64,000 nt of DNA from Macrocystis pyrifera (lineage: Eukaryota; Sar; Phaeophyceae; Laminariales; Laminariaceae). A model generated the notes under the pieces. It did no database searches. It saw only the letters and a program-made list of their open reading frames with translations, and was not told the origin of the DNA. The stretch lies in contig JASSKH010000026.1 in assembly GCA_031763025.1 (NCBI GenBank), positions 1,860,001 to 1,924,000 of the forward strand, read 5' to 3'. A program made the position numbers and the translations under genes. Below, one piece after another: positions 1 through 11,700 of this stretch (position 1 is the first letter of the stretch; the number at the start of each line of letters is the position of its first letter).

Positions 1-594
1 AGCGTTGAGAGCGTGGGGGCGGAGCTCGGTGCCGTCGTTCCACGCCAAGCGTCCGGTGGTCGAGCGAGCGACGAGAATGTCCATGTTTGCCGCATCCAGG
101 TAGGGGAGAGTATCCGAACCCGTGCACACGTCGATTGAAACAGACCGCAAAGAGTAGGCTGCGTGTCTGGCGCCGATGGCTTTGAACACCAGCTCGCTGT
201 TCAGGGGCCCGGTCGAGGCGTAGTCCGCGTCGAAGCTTCCCGCCCCGCCGACAGAGATGACGGCGCATGTTGTTTGAGCCACCTCCTGCAGACGCCGGGT
301 ATCGCCCACGCTCGCGGTACAGATTCGGGCGTTGTCTGAGCACGTCGGGTTTGTCATCTCGCACGTGAAGTCTACGCTGCACTGCACGCTAATGAATTCC
401 GTGAGTTCGACCACTGCCGCGGACAGGCTCTCCACACAGCCAGAGTACTCGCTCCACGATGCCGCGCAGCACACGTAGGCTTGGCACTCCTCTGCGCAGG
501 GATCCTCGCGACACAGATCCTTGATTTTGATTTCGCAAGTGTCACAAGACCCTTGGCCCTCGCATGGCATGCACCCTTCAACCATGTGGCCCTC
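1..594 (-). CDS. Cys-rich secreted protein gene, second exon (partial)
   Basis: An open reading segment of 198 codons on the minus strand runs from a splice acceptor (TTGTTTCAG just above position 594) to the window edge with no stop. It is rich in cysteine (CEGQGSCDTCEIKIKDLC, then CAEECQAYVCC) for about the first 100 codons. A cysteine-poor stretch follows that could be a folded domain (around VFKAIGARHAAYSLRSVSID). The exon starts in phase 0, which matches the phase 0 donor of the exon at 5,003-5,692, so both probably belong to one gene. I do not recognise the family. The many paired cysteines suggest an extracellular, disulfide-bonded protein. The 3' end lies outside the window. Additional small exons between 595 and 5,002 cannot be excluded. 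Confidence 0.6.
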
Positions 595-1197
595 CTGAAA
601 CAAACAACGAACCACAAAACCGACAACAACGGGCGAGGACAGGCTCAGACCTTCGTCATGCATGATATGCTCGTGCCAGTATTATACGAGTATACCAGTA
701 GGTGGTTATGGCAATCCCTCCCCGTGGACAGAGTGCAAAAACATACCATACTGTACTGTAGGTAATGTCACTAATGTCACTAAAACGAGCTAAAATGAGG
801 CGTACCAGTATAATATAGGATACAATAGGGGTGCACTACTGTACAGTACTCTATGACATTCTGGCCAAAAGGTTGCTGATGGACGGAGCTCCTCCATTTA
901 CTTCAACTACCGAGGAGGAACCACACTTGCAGTACTGTACCGATTTTTGTCCGAATACCGTGGATTGCTGATCGGGTTCGGCTTTCATTTTATATCCTAA
1001 GTCCTACAGTATTGAGTTGTTCGTGTTGGTGCAGATATTGAGGTATTGAGGTACAAACCTCCTCAAGCGACGAGCCTGAGAGTAAAAAAAAGGCGCAATG
1101 CCGATGTTGCAGCCCTACCGTAGCCCGCGTCAAGCTGCAGTACAGGACAGTACAGTACAGTGCAGTACGGCACACACAATGCATGCAGTACGTACAG

Positions 1198-1256
1198 TAC
1201 ATACATCACATACAGCACATACAGCACATACAGCACATACAGTACATACAGTACAT
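1198..1256. repeat. CATACAGCA / CATACAGTA microsatellite
   Basis: Six to seven tandem copies of a 9-base unit CATACAGCA or CATACAGTA follow a looser CAGTACAG-rich stretch that starts near 1,138. It lies within the probable intron of the Cys-rich gene. Confidence 0.8.
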
Positions 1257-3814
1257 ACGTATGCGCTGACTGTTCTGCCGGCCTGGACAGTAGATAAAAG
1301 CCTACGCAGATACAATAAAAGCTAAATGTGCTGTATGGTTGCTCTGTGCCACTGCATTGTACGAGTATGGTTGGTACGGTCTACCTTGACTGCTGCAGCG
1401 AATGAAGGTGTCAATGAAAACGATGAAGGAAAGAAGCGTTGTAAATTGTTAGGCTCGAAATAAAATAAAATAAACAGTATGATACCGATGAGGCCGTTTC
1501 TTATGCGGGGTATTGTTTTTGAGGTTGCAAACAGAGATGTTTTTTTTTTTTTTTTTTTTCTTTCAAGATAGTACTTGCAAGGTAAGGCGAGGGAATCGAG
1601 CCGGCTCATCTCGGAAGGAGTCTACTACTCTCGAAGAGGTACCCAAACCTGTTTCCCACTGCTCGAGGGTCGCGGCTGCGAGAAATACGGAGTATTAAGA
1701 GCTCATATTTAAACTCTCCGGTCAGAAAAGCGGCAGTTGAACAACATCGGGGCTGTGTTTGATCTACTTTTTTTCTAGCAAGAAAATTGAAAAAAGAGCT
1801 AGTCCAATAATCTTGCAACTGTGACTCTCGAGAAGCGGGGAACTGATCTGGGTGCCTCTACGAGAGTAGTCAGACTCACTCCGAGAAGGTCCGGTTCGAT
1901 TATATATCCTTACGGGACACAACCTAACTTGAAAGCAAAAAAAAACTCTGTTTACAACCTAAAAAAATGTCCCGCATAAGAAACGGCCTTGTCCTGTTTG
2001 GTACGGTGAACTGGCAGAATACAAATAATTGCGCTTTCAGCAGCTTTCACCGAATGAAGGGCGATATTCGGCAGGTGGCATATGAGGACGCACGAGTAGC
2101 CGAAAACTCGTAAATATATCCTTGGCGAAGGTACGAAGTGCACGCCCTTCACCAGTCGAAACATTGTATACACCATTGAACTACTTGTAGATTAGTGAAC
2201 GCCAATGAAACTTCAACGATTTCGTCCCCTCATTTGTGTGTGTGGTGTTATGAAGGGATAAAGGGATGAATACCGACTTAATTAATTCGTCACAGCAGGA
2301 GGTTGAAGGGCGCGACTCGTACCCCCTCCAGTTCCTTCCGGTCTTGGACAAATACATCGCGCGTTGGGTAACTCATTCACTACCATCGACATGTGCGATA
2401 CGAAGTATGTGCTTAATCGCCCGCGCTGTCTTTTTTGACACGCGCAATACATACCTCGTATGCGATTGTTGTACCGTGGGAAAATACGTACTCGTCATTG
2501 TCGTCATCGTTGAGGTATGATACGAGGTTAGGACCAACCGCTCGGAGGTTTGAATTGAAGCACAAGTGTTGAGCGCAAACTTAAAAGCGCGCTGCCCCAA
2601 CCGGCACGTCTGGGGTGGGCCGGGTATCAATGCAGAATGCAGAAGAGCGTGAAGTTATGCATAAACATACAAACTCGGGATGTAATCTACAGCAATAAAA
2701 AAATATATGTGTTCAAGGGCATAGTTTACTATAGAAGGAACGTGATGCGCGTAAGTATAGAACATACACGTTTCGCGCCACACAATGCCTCGAGGTGACG
2801 CAATACCAATAAGAAACGATTCGGAGTCGAGATCGCAAAACCGCGACGGAACTGTAGATGCATTAAATGACTGTTTGGTGTTCGAAACACACGCGAACAT
2901 CAAAAGGACAGATCTGGAGTCCCATCATATTAATAGTACGTGGCTGCCCGCGAGAACTGTGTATTTACATATATTAGCATATGAGCTGGGTCAAGGACAA
3001 CGCCCCAAAATCATGACTGATCCAATGCCTACGGCGTGTTTTGGAGATTCAACCAATTTTATATATATTGGCTCCCGTGTTTATGAACCGCTTTCAACCC
3101 GTTATTGCTGCATACTGTAATTTATTTGGTATTTTTTTCGCCGGGTAGTTGGGTCTTTTTTTTGGGAGGGGGGGGATATTTGCGTCGTACGAGTAGGAGA
3201 TCCAAATTTTCCGTCGAAAAAACTGAACAAAACGAAAACATTCTGTATCCAGTCGGTAGGGTTTTACAGAACACATGTGACAAGTTTCAGGGTCTATCTC
3301 CAAAAACGGCGTGGATATGGTAAAAGTGCAAAAAAAAAGGCGTTGCCTCGTAATTACTTGGTTTCTGCATGGCATCAACTTTCGGCGTCATTTAAGACTT
3401 GATATTCGTCCTACGAAGTGAGTTGTTCGAAAATTTGCTCGATTTGTTTTTGCTGGATAGAATACCTAGAACCGGTTCGTTCAGAAAAAAAAAGGTGAAA
3501 AAACTTTCTACTGACACGCCTGGGGCTATTTTTGGCCATTTTTAAGGCGGCCTGTGGTTAGTCGGGACACAAATCGCCGATTAAAAAAAAACAGACTTTG
3601 CCACCCTTTTCCGCTGTTTTTTACGGTCACTATGATACCTGCTGGTACCAAATATGTGCTACTCGAGTAGACATTGCGATCGGCATTCGTGACGGACAAA
3701 AAAAAATGGTGCGATATGCTTGAGCCAACCCGCACACACTTCATACGGTACGTTACAGAAAATATGCATGCTACTTTTTCCGGCTGCTGAACGGTAAAAA
3801 TATTTTTATTATGC

Positions 3815-4030
3815 TTGCCATCCGACAATGTGTATTGTTGTTCCAAAACAGACTAAGCAACAGAAAGGGAAGAACACTCCAGAACAAAAGCGCAGCAGTA
3901 TCATAAGACAAATCAAAACCGATGTAACGGATATGAATACCACAACCAACATCATTCCATCTCATCCACCAAAAAACGACCACTCCCCTCCCCAAGAAGA
4001 ATCTACGAAAAGCCGCTGTCCATATCATGG
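3815..4030. repeat. Dispersed repeat E, copy 1
   Basis: About 215 bp align with 48,096-48,335 (shared blocks such as AAAAGCGCAGCAGTATCAT and ATCAAAACCGATGT). The two copies differ by many substitutions, so the family is old. No terminal repeats or coding frame were recognised. Identity of the element is unknown. Confidence 0.65.
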
Positions 4031-5002
4031 GTAAAACAACGACGTATTGATCTTGAGATCGGTAACGAAGTCCGTGCAGGGAACCAACGGAACCTCACAT
4101 TATTTTTTAATATGCGACAAAATGTATGAATGTGGGGGCGCGGAAACGACAAAACCAAGGCAATCGATTAAATGGCGCGTCCACGTTTTTTTCTGCGTAC
4201 GTACGTACGTACACAGGCGCCCGATGTGTGCTTGTACATTAATATCTATATACCCCGGTTCATACAGTACAATAATAGTCCAGGTCGCCTTCTGCTTCCT
4301 CATGAAAGAACAGCACGTAATTTTCTGGGCCCCTTGTCGGCTTATTAAAAATAAATGAGCGCGTTTTTGATGTTCTGGCTGCTGGGTAATAAGGGCGGCA
4401 TTAGGTGGTTCGAAGGTATGAAAAAGTGAAAGTAACCTGAGCGCGAGCTGACGTACAAAACCACGAGGACTTTCAAGTTCGCAGTGTGGGGCAAGCGTGA
4501 AACAGGAGTACCTTGTATACTTTGCACATGTATACGATACACAGGTAGGTGCGCGAGCAGGTTGCCATGCGCTGCGTCCGTGAGTTGAGTGAGTTGGAGG
4601 CAAAAAATAACAAACCGGTTCAATGCGTCGACGACGAAATGACTACAGTAAATAAACGCATGCACGGGGATGTTTAGACGTTCGCTGCGTTTCAGTAACT
4701 AACATGAGATACAGTACAATGTTCCGCGTAGAAGAGCCATAGGAACCACAGCGCGCCCTCGCTGATGTGCCCGCGAAACCAAGACAAGTTCTTACCTGAG
4801 GTGCTGTATATATCTACTGCACTCTATTGCCTGGTACCTGACGATGTCTAGTAGTGTTTGATTTTAAAAGTACTATAATAACACGACGGACTACTCGCAG
4901 CCGCAGCAGGCCGCGAAGAGTTCCAACTCGAATCAGAAGCTCGAAGCAACCAGCTTGATGGAATGTTGATTCAGCTCATGATACTAAATCGTTCTCTCTC
5001 AC

Positions 5003-5692
5003 ATGGCAACACGCCCGACACTCCTTGCCCTCGTTGAAGTAGTTGCACAGAGTCACACCGTAGTCTTCATCTCCATCCCACGTGAGACACGTCGAATCGC
5101 ACACCATGGACCTCGAGCGCTCCGTGAGCTTGCGCTGCTTGAGCGCGGACAGGTCACCCCACGCGCACGACGAGCAGTCGTATTCTCCGGACTCCTCATA
5201 GAAGTCGTAGCTTCCAGGTGACATCATGGCCGCAATGTCAGAGTTCCATTCCTCAATCCCATAGCCAAACCCCCCCCACAAACCGTCTGAGCTTTCAGGG
5301 TCATAGGGCGGGTACCACTCACCCGTAATGTAGCCGTCGGGGACCGGACTAACAGCGACCGCGACAGCAGTAGATGTAGCGACCGAGCACGGCACACACG
5401 ACGTGTCCGCCTCGTCACACACATCTCGGCAGAAGCAGCACCCAGTAGCTTCGTACGCTGAGCAGCCCACAACCCCAGAACCTTCCGGGCAGCACCTCTC
5501 GGAGGCGAACACAACGCGTTCGCTGCTCGATTGGCCGTAGTCCTTGGCCTTGTCTAGAATTGGCGGCATGGGGCAGCACGCATCTCCATCGTCGGCACCG
5601 CAGCAGTCCGTGCCAGTTGCACCGACGGCTCCGGCAGAAATAGCAAGGAACGCGAGAGTGAGCCTCGTCGCCGACGTACCACCACCCAGCAT
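5003..5692 (-). CDS. Cys-rich secreted protein gene, first exon with signal peptide
   Basis: The reading frame starts at ATG 5,692-5,690 and encodes an N-terminal hydrophobic segment (LTLAFLAISAGAVGA) that fits a signal peptide. More than twenty cysteines follow, many as CC or CxxC pairs (DCCGADDGDACCP, CCFCRDVCDEADTSCVPC, ECRACCH). The frame would read a further eight codons to a stop at 4,976. However, GTGAGAG begins right after residue 230 (codon ACC TGC CAT region, position 5,002), is a good splice donor and is in phase 0. I therefore end the exon at 5,003. It probably joins the exon at 594-1. The acidic Tyr/Gly-rich middle (residues about 115-165) may be a flexible linker. A secreted or wall-associated role is inferred from the signal peptide and cysteines only. 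If the donor is not used, this is a complete 238-residue single-exon protein. Confidence 0.65.
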
Positions 5693-6648
5693 AGTGGCCT
5701 ATAGTCTAGGCTAGTAGCGGTCGATTCCAGGTGTTCTGTTCTGCCGAGCGTCTCTCCGTGTGGACGCTGTACACGCTCCTTTGTTGTTCGTGCGAGAAAA
5801 CTGGTGCCTGGGGGCGAGGAGCGAGGAAGGAGGAGCTAGAGGGTACAACAAGAAGCGTCTTTTTGTCGGGCTGCGTTGCTGCGAACAGCCAGTTCGTCCG
5901 CGCGGTCGAGTCACGACTGGACGAATTTTGGACGAATCAGTGAAACAACGCATGAACCGGAATAAAATTCAGTCTGAAACGGAACAAAGGAAGTTGAACC
6001 CGTGGTGGCAGGCATTTTTGACAAGGTGACAAAGAGGGGAGAGGGGAAAGGAGCCTGGTTGAGAATGCAGTATGCATGGCGGCACTCAAAGAACAGCGGC
6101 CAGTCATAGCAGCGCATCGCTCCAGGTATACCATGCCAAGCATGTGCGACCTCTTTACCCGCGACTACTATTAATACTACAGCAGTAGACACAGCGCAAA
6201 CCAAAGTAAGTACATCGCTCCTGGTATACCATGCCAAGCATGTGCGACCTCTTTACCCGCGACTACTATTAATACTACAGCAGTAGACACAGCGCAAACC
6301 AAAGTAAGTAAGTGGTGCTTCGAAACGCGGAGGGTGTTGTATCTTTTTTGTTACATACGTACAGCAGTATAGATCGCAAGAGCAGAATTATTCTAGGCTG
6401 GCCATACTCTCGACCCTGGGTATCACCGGGAGAGTCGCTGCCTTGTGCTCCACGAGGCCATACACACACCGCAGCTCGCGCGATCACACGTAAAACTTGC
6501 GACACATGAGTTCCGACGAAATTCAAATTATCGACCTCGCATTTGCAGCTGAGGGATCTCTGCAGTACGAAAAGATCGCGGATCGAGGATCTTCAATTCT
6601 GGTACTTTTTTTTTAATACAAGTATCAAGTTGAGTATCAACTGTTAAT
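5693..6648. other. Intergenic stretch upstream of the Cys-rich gene
   Basis: This holds the presumptive promoter side of the minus-strand Cys-rich gene (no clear TATA box identified) and a 98-bp tandem duplication. Otherwise there is no coding frame I can support. Confidence 0.5.
6115..6310. repeat. 98-bp perfect-looking tandem duplication
   Basis: A 98-base unit beginning CATCGCTCC at 6,115 is repeated immediately at 6,213. The copies differ at one visible position (CCAGG versus CCTGG near the start), so the duplication is recent. Confidence 0.9.
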
Positions 6649-6744
6649 ACTCCCCTTTGGAACCGCCGTCGTCCCGTTTTGGGGGCAAAGCAGTCAAATT
6701 TGAAGTAGTTTGTCCCAAAAACGGAACTGCAGTTCTAAAAGGGT
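6649..6744. mobile_element. Palindromic MITE family B, copy 1
   Basis: This is a hairpin-like element of about 96 bp. Its outer arms (CCCCTTTGGAA-type left, CTAAAAGGG right) are complementary, with an inner GGACTGCAGTCC-like block on each side. It is related to copies at 32,410-32,507 and 35,062-35,156. It is the most diverged of the three. Confidence 0.6.
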
Positions 6745-7646
6745 TTTGATCAGTCGAACTATTACAGTAATAGAAACCACAACAGTACGCCTAGCCCCTC
6801 TAGGCCTATCAATCGGCAGCGAGCACAGTGCCGTGCTCTGCTTGTGCGCGTAACACGAGAAGCTAGGAGGGGGCACGGGACGAGTATGGCCGTTCTTCTC
6901 TTCTCTCTCTGCCTCTGGGCAACTTCACAGCTATTAGTTTTTTCCGTAGGTAGAGCCCATGACTATAAATAATTAATTCCGTTGGTTGTGAACAAAACAC
7001 GCATCTCACGTGAACTTAGAGATACTACGTACGCTTAATCAGTCGAACTCACAGCTGACGTATTTCATAATTTTATAAAAAATCATCACACTTTCACTTT
7101 CCAGCTTTTGGCTCGTACGTAGGAGGAGAGGTTTTATCCTCAGCGGTCTTCTTCTGAACAAGCCGTGGTCACAGGTGTCGTCCCTTTTCCCCCCGGCACG
7201 TGCCTTCATTTTTTATCGCGAATATATCCACGAACTGCTTTATTATGTGACAACTATAATAAAAAAATACTAGTAATAATAATAAATAGTTATACTACTA
7301 CTGCTGCGTACCAGGTATTAATAATATAATGAATTATGTTAGTTTTTTCATCTTGAATGAATAACGCCCTGCACAATGTCAGAAGGCAAATAATTAAAAA
7401 AATATATATATAATAAATAGTAAGCACACCCGTATTTTGTTCGTGGGTACTCTGATTGCGTAATTAATACTCGTACGATCATCTGTGTGGTGCAGACATA
7501 TTATGTGTGGGCAGTACGGAGGAACTGAACAGGCGAACGTACTCGTACTCGTACAAAGCAGCAAAGGCGTCGTTTCCCCTACAAGTACTCGAATACCTGG
7601 TACCAGGTATATGATACAAGGTATATATACGATATACATAATATTA
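6745..7646. other. AT-rich intergenic DNA
   Basis: Apart from the SINE fragment and one family C motif, this stretch holds only AT-rich DNA with TAATAATAA runs. There is no gene. Confidence 0.5.
7088..7220 (-). mobile_element. tRNA-derived SINE, 3' body fragment
   Basis: On the minus strand this matches the body of the SINE family seen at 46,780-48,073 (blocks AAAGGCACGTGCC-like, then GGGGGGAA, then TGTGACCACGGCTTGT). The tRNA-like head is absent, so this is a truncated copy. Immediately to its left is one copy of the motif CAGTCGAACTCACAGCTGAC, which belongs to repeat family C. Confidence 0.7.
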
Positions 7647-8140
7647 TGTGATGCGGAGGTCGCTCTAGGGTAGTGGTAAGGGTAGTGGTAAGGGACGCAG
7701 GTGGTTCTGGAAAGCAGTGCTTCGCTTCTTCTGATTTAGATCTTCTTATTGATGGCGAGAGCTGAGGAGGTGCTCTGGTAGAGAAACGAGAGGTAGGGGA
7801 GCGGGACTCGACGCCCAGATATACTCGTCCCACCCCACGCCACAAGCTCTCCTAAATTCCTCTTATCTGATGTACGCCTACAGAACTTTCCTATGGCTAC
7901 CGGTCGTTCTTCTGCTAATTTAAGAACTTCTCACTTGGTAGTCCTATCTGCGTCAAGGAACATTACTCTCGTCTAACGGGCTATCCGCCCTAGGGAACAT
8001 TCCTAAGAGAACGTTACTCTCGACTAACGGAATATCCGCTGGGTTAATCCATTCTTTGGATTATTCTCGTATTCGTGAGACTACAAGACCGCAACGTATT
8101 ATCTATATCTATAGCCCATGAATACTCCACTCATATCACA
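7647..8140 (-). repeat. LTR (3' copy in element orientation)
   Basis: This is a 494-bp direct repeat partner of 8,715-9,215, with ends TGTGAT and ATCACA. It is the left-hand copy on the plus map. Confidence 0.9.
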
Positions 8141-8714
8141 TTAGCCCACCCTGAATAGTCGTATATGCAGACCACAAGATGGTCGGAGGGTGATGACAAA
8201 GTTCATCCCAAACGGCCAGGAAAAAGGTGGTCGAAGATGTGGCTATTCGAAACGAAAGAAATGAGGCTATAGATCCCCCCACACCTCGTAATAAAACCCA
8301 AACACTACGAAGAGGGGGTGTTCGCTGAGAACAACCACTGAAAGGGAGACTAAAGGAGAGATAGACACAGAACTCAAAGCAGAGGCGAAAGGAGAAACCA
8401 CCCAAAATGAAAACAAAGAAAGACGAACGCAAAAGGAGACAGAAACCGAAGCGAAGGCTGAAGAAGAAAACGAAGACCGAAGTGAAGGCAAAAGAAGGAC
8501 GTACAAGCGTATTACTGGAGCCATTGTCTGGGGCCCAAGGAGGTACGAAAGGGTTGTTCGCTGAACCGGGTTGGCAAACGAGGAAATTCTAAAAAGGAGA
8601 CAGCGATCACAATTCAAAAACATAAATATATATCCGCTAGGCCCCATGCCTTGTCTTGTGGCGAAGGTCCTAACATGGTAGACATCACGCGACCGTCCTG
8701 CCGTCGACGCCAGA

Positions 8715-9215
8715 TGTGATGCGGAGGTCGCTCTAGGGTAGTGGTAAGGGTAGTGGTAAGGGACGCAGGTGGTTCTGGCAGCTGGAAAGCAGTGCTTCGC
8801 TCCTTCTGATTTAGATCTTCTTATTGATGGCGAGAGCTGAGGAGGTGCTCTGGTAGAGAAATGAGAGGTAGGGGAACGGGACTCGACGCCCAGATATACT
8901 CGTCCCACCCCACGCCACAAGCTCTCCTAAATTCCTCTTATCTGATGTACGCCTACAGAACTTTCCTATGGCTACCGGTCGTTCTTCTGCTAATATAAGA
9001 ACTTCTCACTTGGTAGTCCTATCTGCGTCAAGGAACATTACTCTCGTCTAACGGGCTATCCGCCCTAGGGAACATTCCTAAGAGAACGCTACTCTCGACT
9101 AACGGAATATCCGCTGGGTTAATCCATTCTTTAGATTATTCTCGTATTCGTGAGACTACAAGACCGCAACGTATTATCCATATCTATAGCCCATGAATAC
9201 TCCACTCATATCACA
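8715..9215 (-). repeat. LTR (5' copy in element orientation)
   Basis: This is a 501-bp direct repeat partner of 7,647-8,140. Two bases separate it from the primer-binding site. Confidence 0.9.
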
Positions 9216-9260
9216 ATTATACCTGGTGGTAAGTATTATAATACCTGATCGTAGTACCTA

Positions 9261-9365
9261 TTACGGGGGTCCATAGTTAACGGGACCAAATTTTGTTGGT
9301 AAAAATAGGTAAATATACAGGTTTTTATGTATACCATAGGTCCTGTTAACTATGGACCCCCGTAA
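9261..9365. mobile_element. 105-bp palindromic MITE family A, copy 1
   Basis: The element starts TTACGGGGGTCCATAGTTAA and ends with its reverse complement, with a TA dinucleotide on each side (9,259-9,260 and 9,366-9,367). The arms of about 28 bases and the AT-rich centre make the whole element a hairpin. TA target duplication plus terminal inversion fits a Tc1/mariner-mobilised MITE. Four more copies of exactly 105 bp occur in this window. Confidence 0.9.
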
Positions 9366-11700
9366 TAGTATACCAGGTAATAATTAGTGTTCTGATTTAT
9401 AATACCTGATGCTACGTTCATATTGATTCACCCCTGCGGAACTTGAACCCATTTTTTTTTTTTACAAATTTGGAATCAGTGTGGGATCATTGTTGTGGGA
9501 ACATTTTATTTTTCTCTTGGTTTTACTATATATCATATATACAAAAATGCCCCGCTTCGAATCTTTGGAGTTCCACGTATAAATAAACACCTGTATACTC
9601 CAGCAAGAAACATTCCTGGCGTGCTGGACCGCCGGGCGTAAAATGCCTGAAACATCATGTGTCCGGTATTTACCATATGATACGTTAAATCGCGCAAGGG
9701 CCTTCTTCCGCACAGCAGTCGCCAGTGTCCAGGCAGGAGTCACGAGCCAGGCGCATTCCTACTCTTTTTTTTTCTCGATCTGAAAATTCGTGCCCAATCC
9801 GAAAATGTTGCAAACCAAAACAATCTTACCATCTGGTCACAGTAAAGCGGCTTGACGTCGAGACTGATGACATGCATTTTCCATATTGTTTACCACGTCG
9901 CACACTGCACTGAGCCTTGGAACGGGTGCAGCGATGGCTTCCGACAATAGAAAAATGGAAAATCTGCTGCTGACAGCAAGCATAACAGCTGCAGAGAGAT
10001 CAATCGGCCAAACCATGACATCAATTTTCGGGTCAGAAGATCACCGACACCAGTCAGCGAACCTTTCATTGAGTCGAGCGCTTCTGCAGTCAACGCACGT
10101 CCGCACGAATCGGTTGCCTAGCGTGAAACCGCACGGTTAGAGCGGATCACAGATTTGCATGCGGCAACTCAAGCGCAACCTGCGGCGTCGTCGTCAGCTT
10201 CATGTTTGTTTGTTTGCTTGTTTGAGGAGTCGGTGTCGGATTTGGTTGCGAATGCTTCTGAGTGTAAGGAGAGGCGTGCCGTAAACGGGAGGTGTGTATG
10301 TGTATATAATCATCATCTGAGGCAATGTCATTGTCTGATGCCCCCCTCCATCCCTCCGACTCAGGTAGTCTGCGTGCGGCGAGGACGATGCAGACACCTA
10401 CCTGCTGAAAAAAAGAGGGAGGGGGGCAAACGGGTAGGAGCACGAACGAACAAGCCCGCCGCGACGAGAATGCCACGGACCCCACGCTATTAAAGGTCTA
10501 CTCGCTTCGCCTAGCAGAGGCGCAAGACACGAGCCAGGCTGATAGCCAAGCGAAGGCGTGTGAACTGTCGTAACACCACAGCCTAGTAACTTCCGAAAAG
10601 CTCCCAAGCTTAGAATCTAAAACACAAAAGATCATATTATTAATAATAGCAAGACTCACTAAACCTCATCAGGGCGCGAAACTTCAAGTAAAACAGAAAT
10701 ATAGGCCTACCTCCACCCGGCATGGCGCCGTCAAACATCACATGTCCCTCATGTCCCTCAACGACTCGAACACTCAGCACCAGAGCTCAGACTCGAACTG
10801 ACCCAGCCCGGCGGAATTTTTCCAGCGCAAATTTTCCACACCCAACGGATCCAACAAGGTCCAGCCCTCAGGCCACAGCGTAGACCAAGATCGGTACTTG
10901 TGAGGGTGGCTCACCTTGCCGTTAGAGTTCGATTGAGAGGTTCAACAGATAGATCAGCTCCTCAGCTCCCCAAAATCTCCGATGTGGCTACAACTTCCAG
11001 TGTTCCAATTGATATCACGGGCAACGAGGCAGCTCAATAAAACCAGATATACGCGATATATGACAGGTTTGTACACAGTTCGTTTGGCACTGAACATGTC
11101 TCTTTTGTTATTTGGGGTGGTGTCGAGAGACACCAGGAGGCGTAGGGCGCGGCCTTTTAATGGATTCCCACCTACATAAATTAGAAGCTTCTTCTGCATG
11201 GAACACTCCTATTTTGCCCCTATATTTTGTTTCAGCGGGGAACTTCCGAAAGCTTGATCTCTGCCAATCGAGGCAAAAAACCCTCCGCTCAGGACTGGTT
11301 CGGACAGTCTGCTTAATTGTAGTAATCCTGGTGTTGCAACATATTGCTGCAACACCGCCCCTGCCCGACGCATTGCGATCGTCGGTGCAAACTGGGCATG
11401 CGTTCACGGTCCGTAAACAGCGTTTGCGTCCACCATTGGAGCCCCACGCCCCGACGCTGCAACAACAGCCATGCCGGACGTATAACTATCGTCGCTTCAG
11501 ACCGGGAGCCCCGCTTACGGCCCGGAAATACCACACGTGTGTTTTCCTCAAGATAGACCCTCCGTTCTTCCTTGTCGATCCGTCCCCATGAACTCCCCCC
11601 AGTACGAGACCTGTGAGTCACGGCGACCAGCGAGTTCAGGGAGGCAATCCATCCAAAGTCCCAGAGTATTGCGTGCCGCGTCCAAAAACCACTCCCGCCA
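9366..11700. other. Intergenic stretch, no gene recognised
   Basis: Short open frames exist on both strands between 9,886 and 11,600, but none has recognisable domains or convincing splice context. Around 11,340-11,520 an imperfect tandem pair (unit about 109 bp, starting CTGCAACA) is visible. From about 11,540 the sequence grades into the satellite. Confidence 0.4.

Larger units (their letters stand above)
595..5002 (-). other. Probable long intron of the Cys-rich gene; no other gene seen
   Basis: This 4.4 kb AT-rich stretch separates two phase-compatible exons. It starts with GTGAGAG on the minus strand and ends with TTGTTTCAG. It holds a CATACAGCA-type microsatellite (about 1,198-1,256), a 20-base T run near 1,541-1,559, and one copy of a dispersed repeat (about 3,815-4,030). 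No open frame in it has protein-like composition. Whether it is one intron or contains further short exons is not decidable from sequence. Confidence 0.45.
7647..9215 (-). mobile_element. Compact non-autonomous LTR element (TRIM-like), looks whole
   Basis: Two long direct repeats (7,647-8,140 and 8,715-9,215) flank a 574-bp interior. Each repeat starts TGTGAT and ends ATCACA, and the element is flanked by a 4-bp target duplication ATTA (7,643-7,646 and 9,216-9,219). Orientation is minus. Next to the right-hand LTR lies a primer-binding site ending in TGG (8,696-8,712), and a purine-rich tract lies next to the left-hand LTR. The same 17-base primer site occurs in the element at 42,318-44,494. 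No pol gene fits inside, so it depends on another element for mobility. The LTRs differ at roughly eight positions plus one short indel, which indicates a young insertion. Confidence 0.9.

Noticed and set aside
10155-10493. 112-residue frames on both strands
   Set aside because: They mirror each other on opposite strands, have no recognisable motif, and lie in the approach to the satellite.
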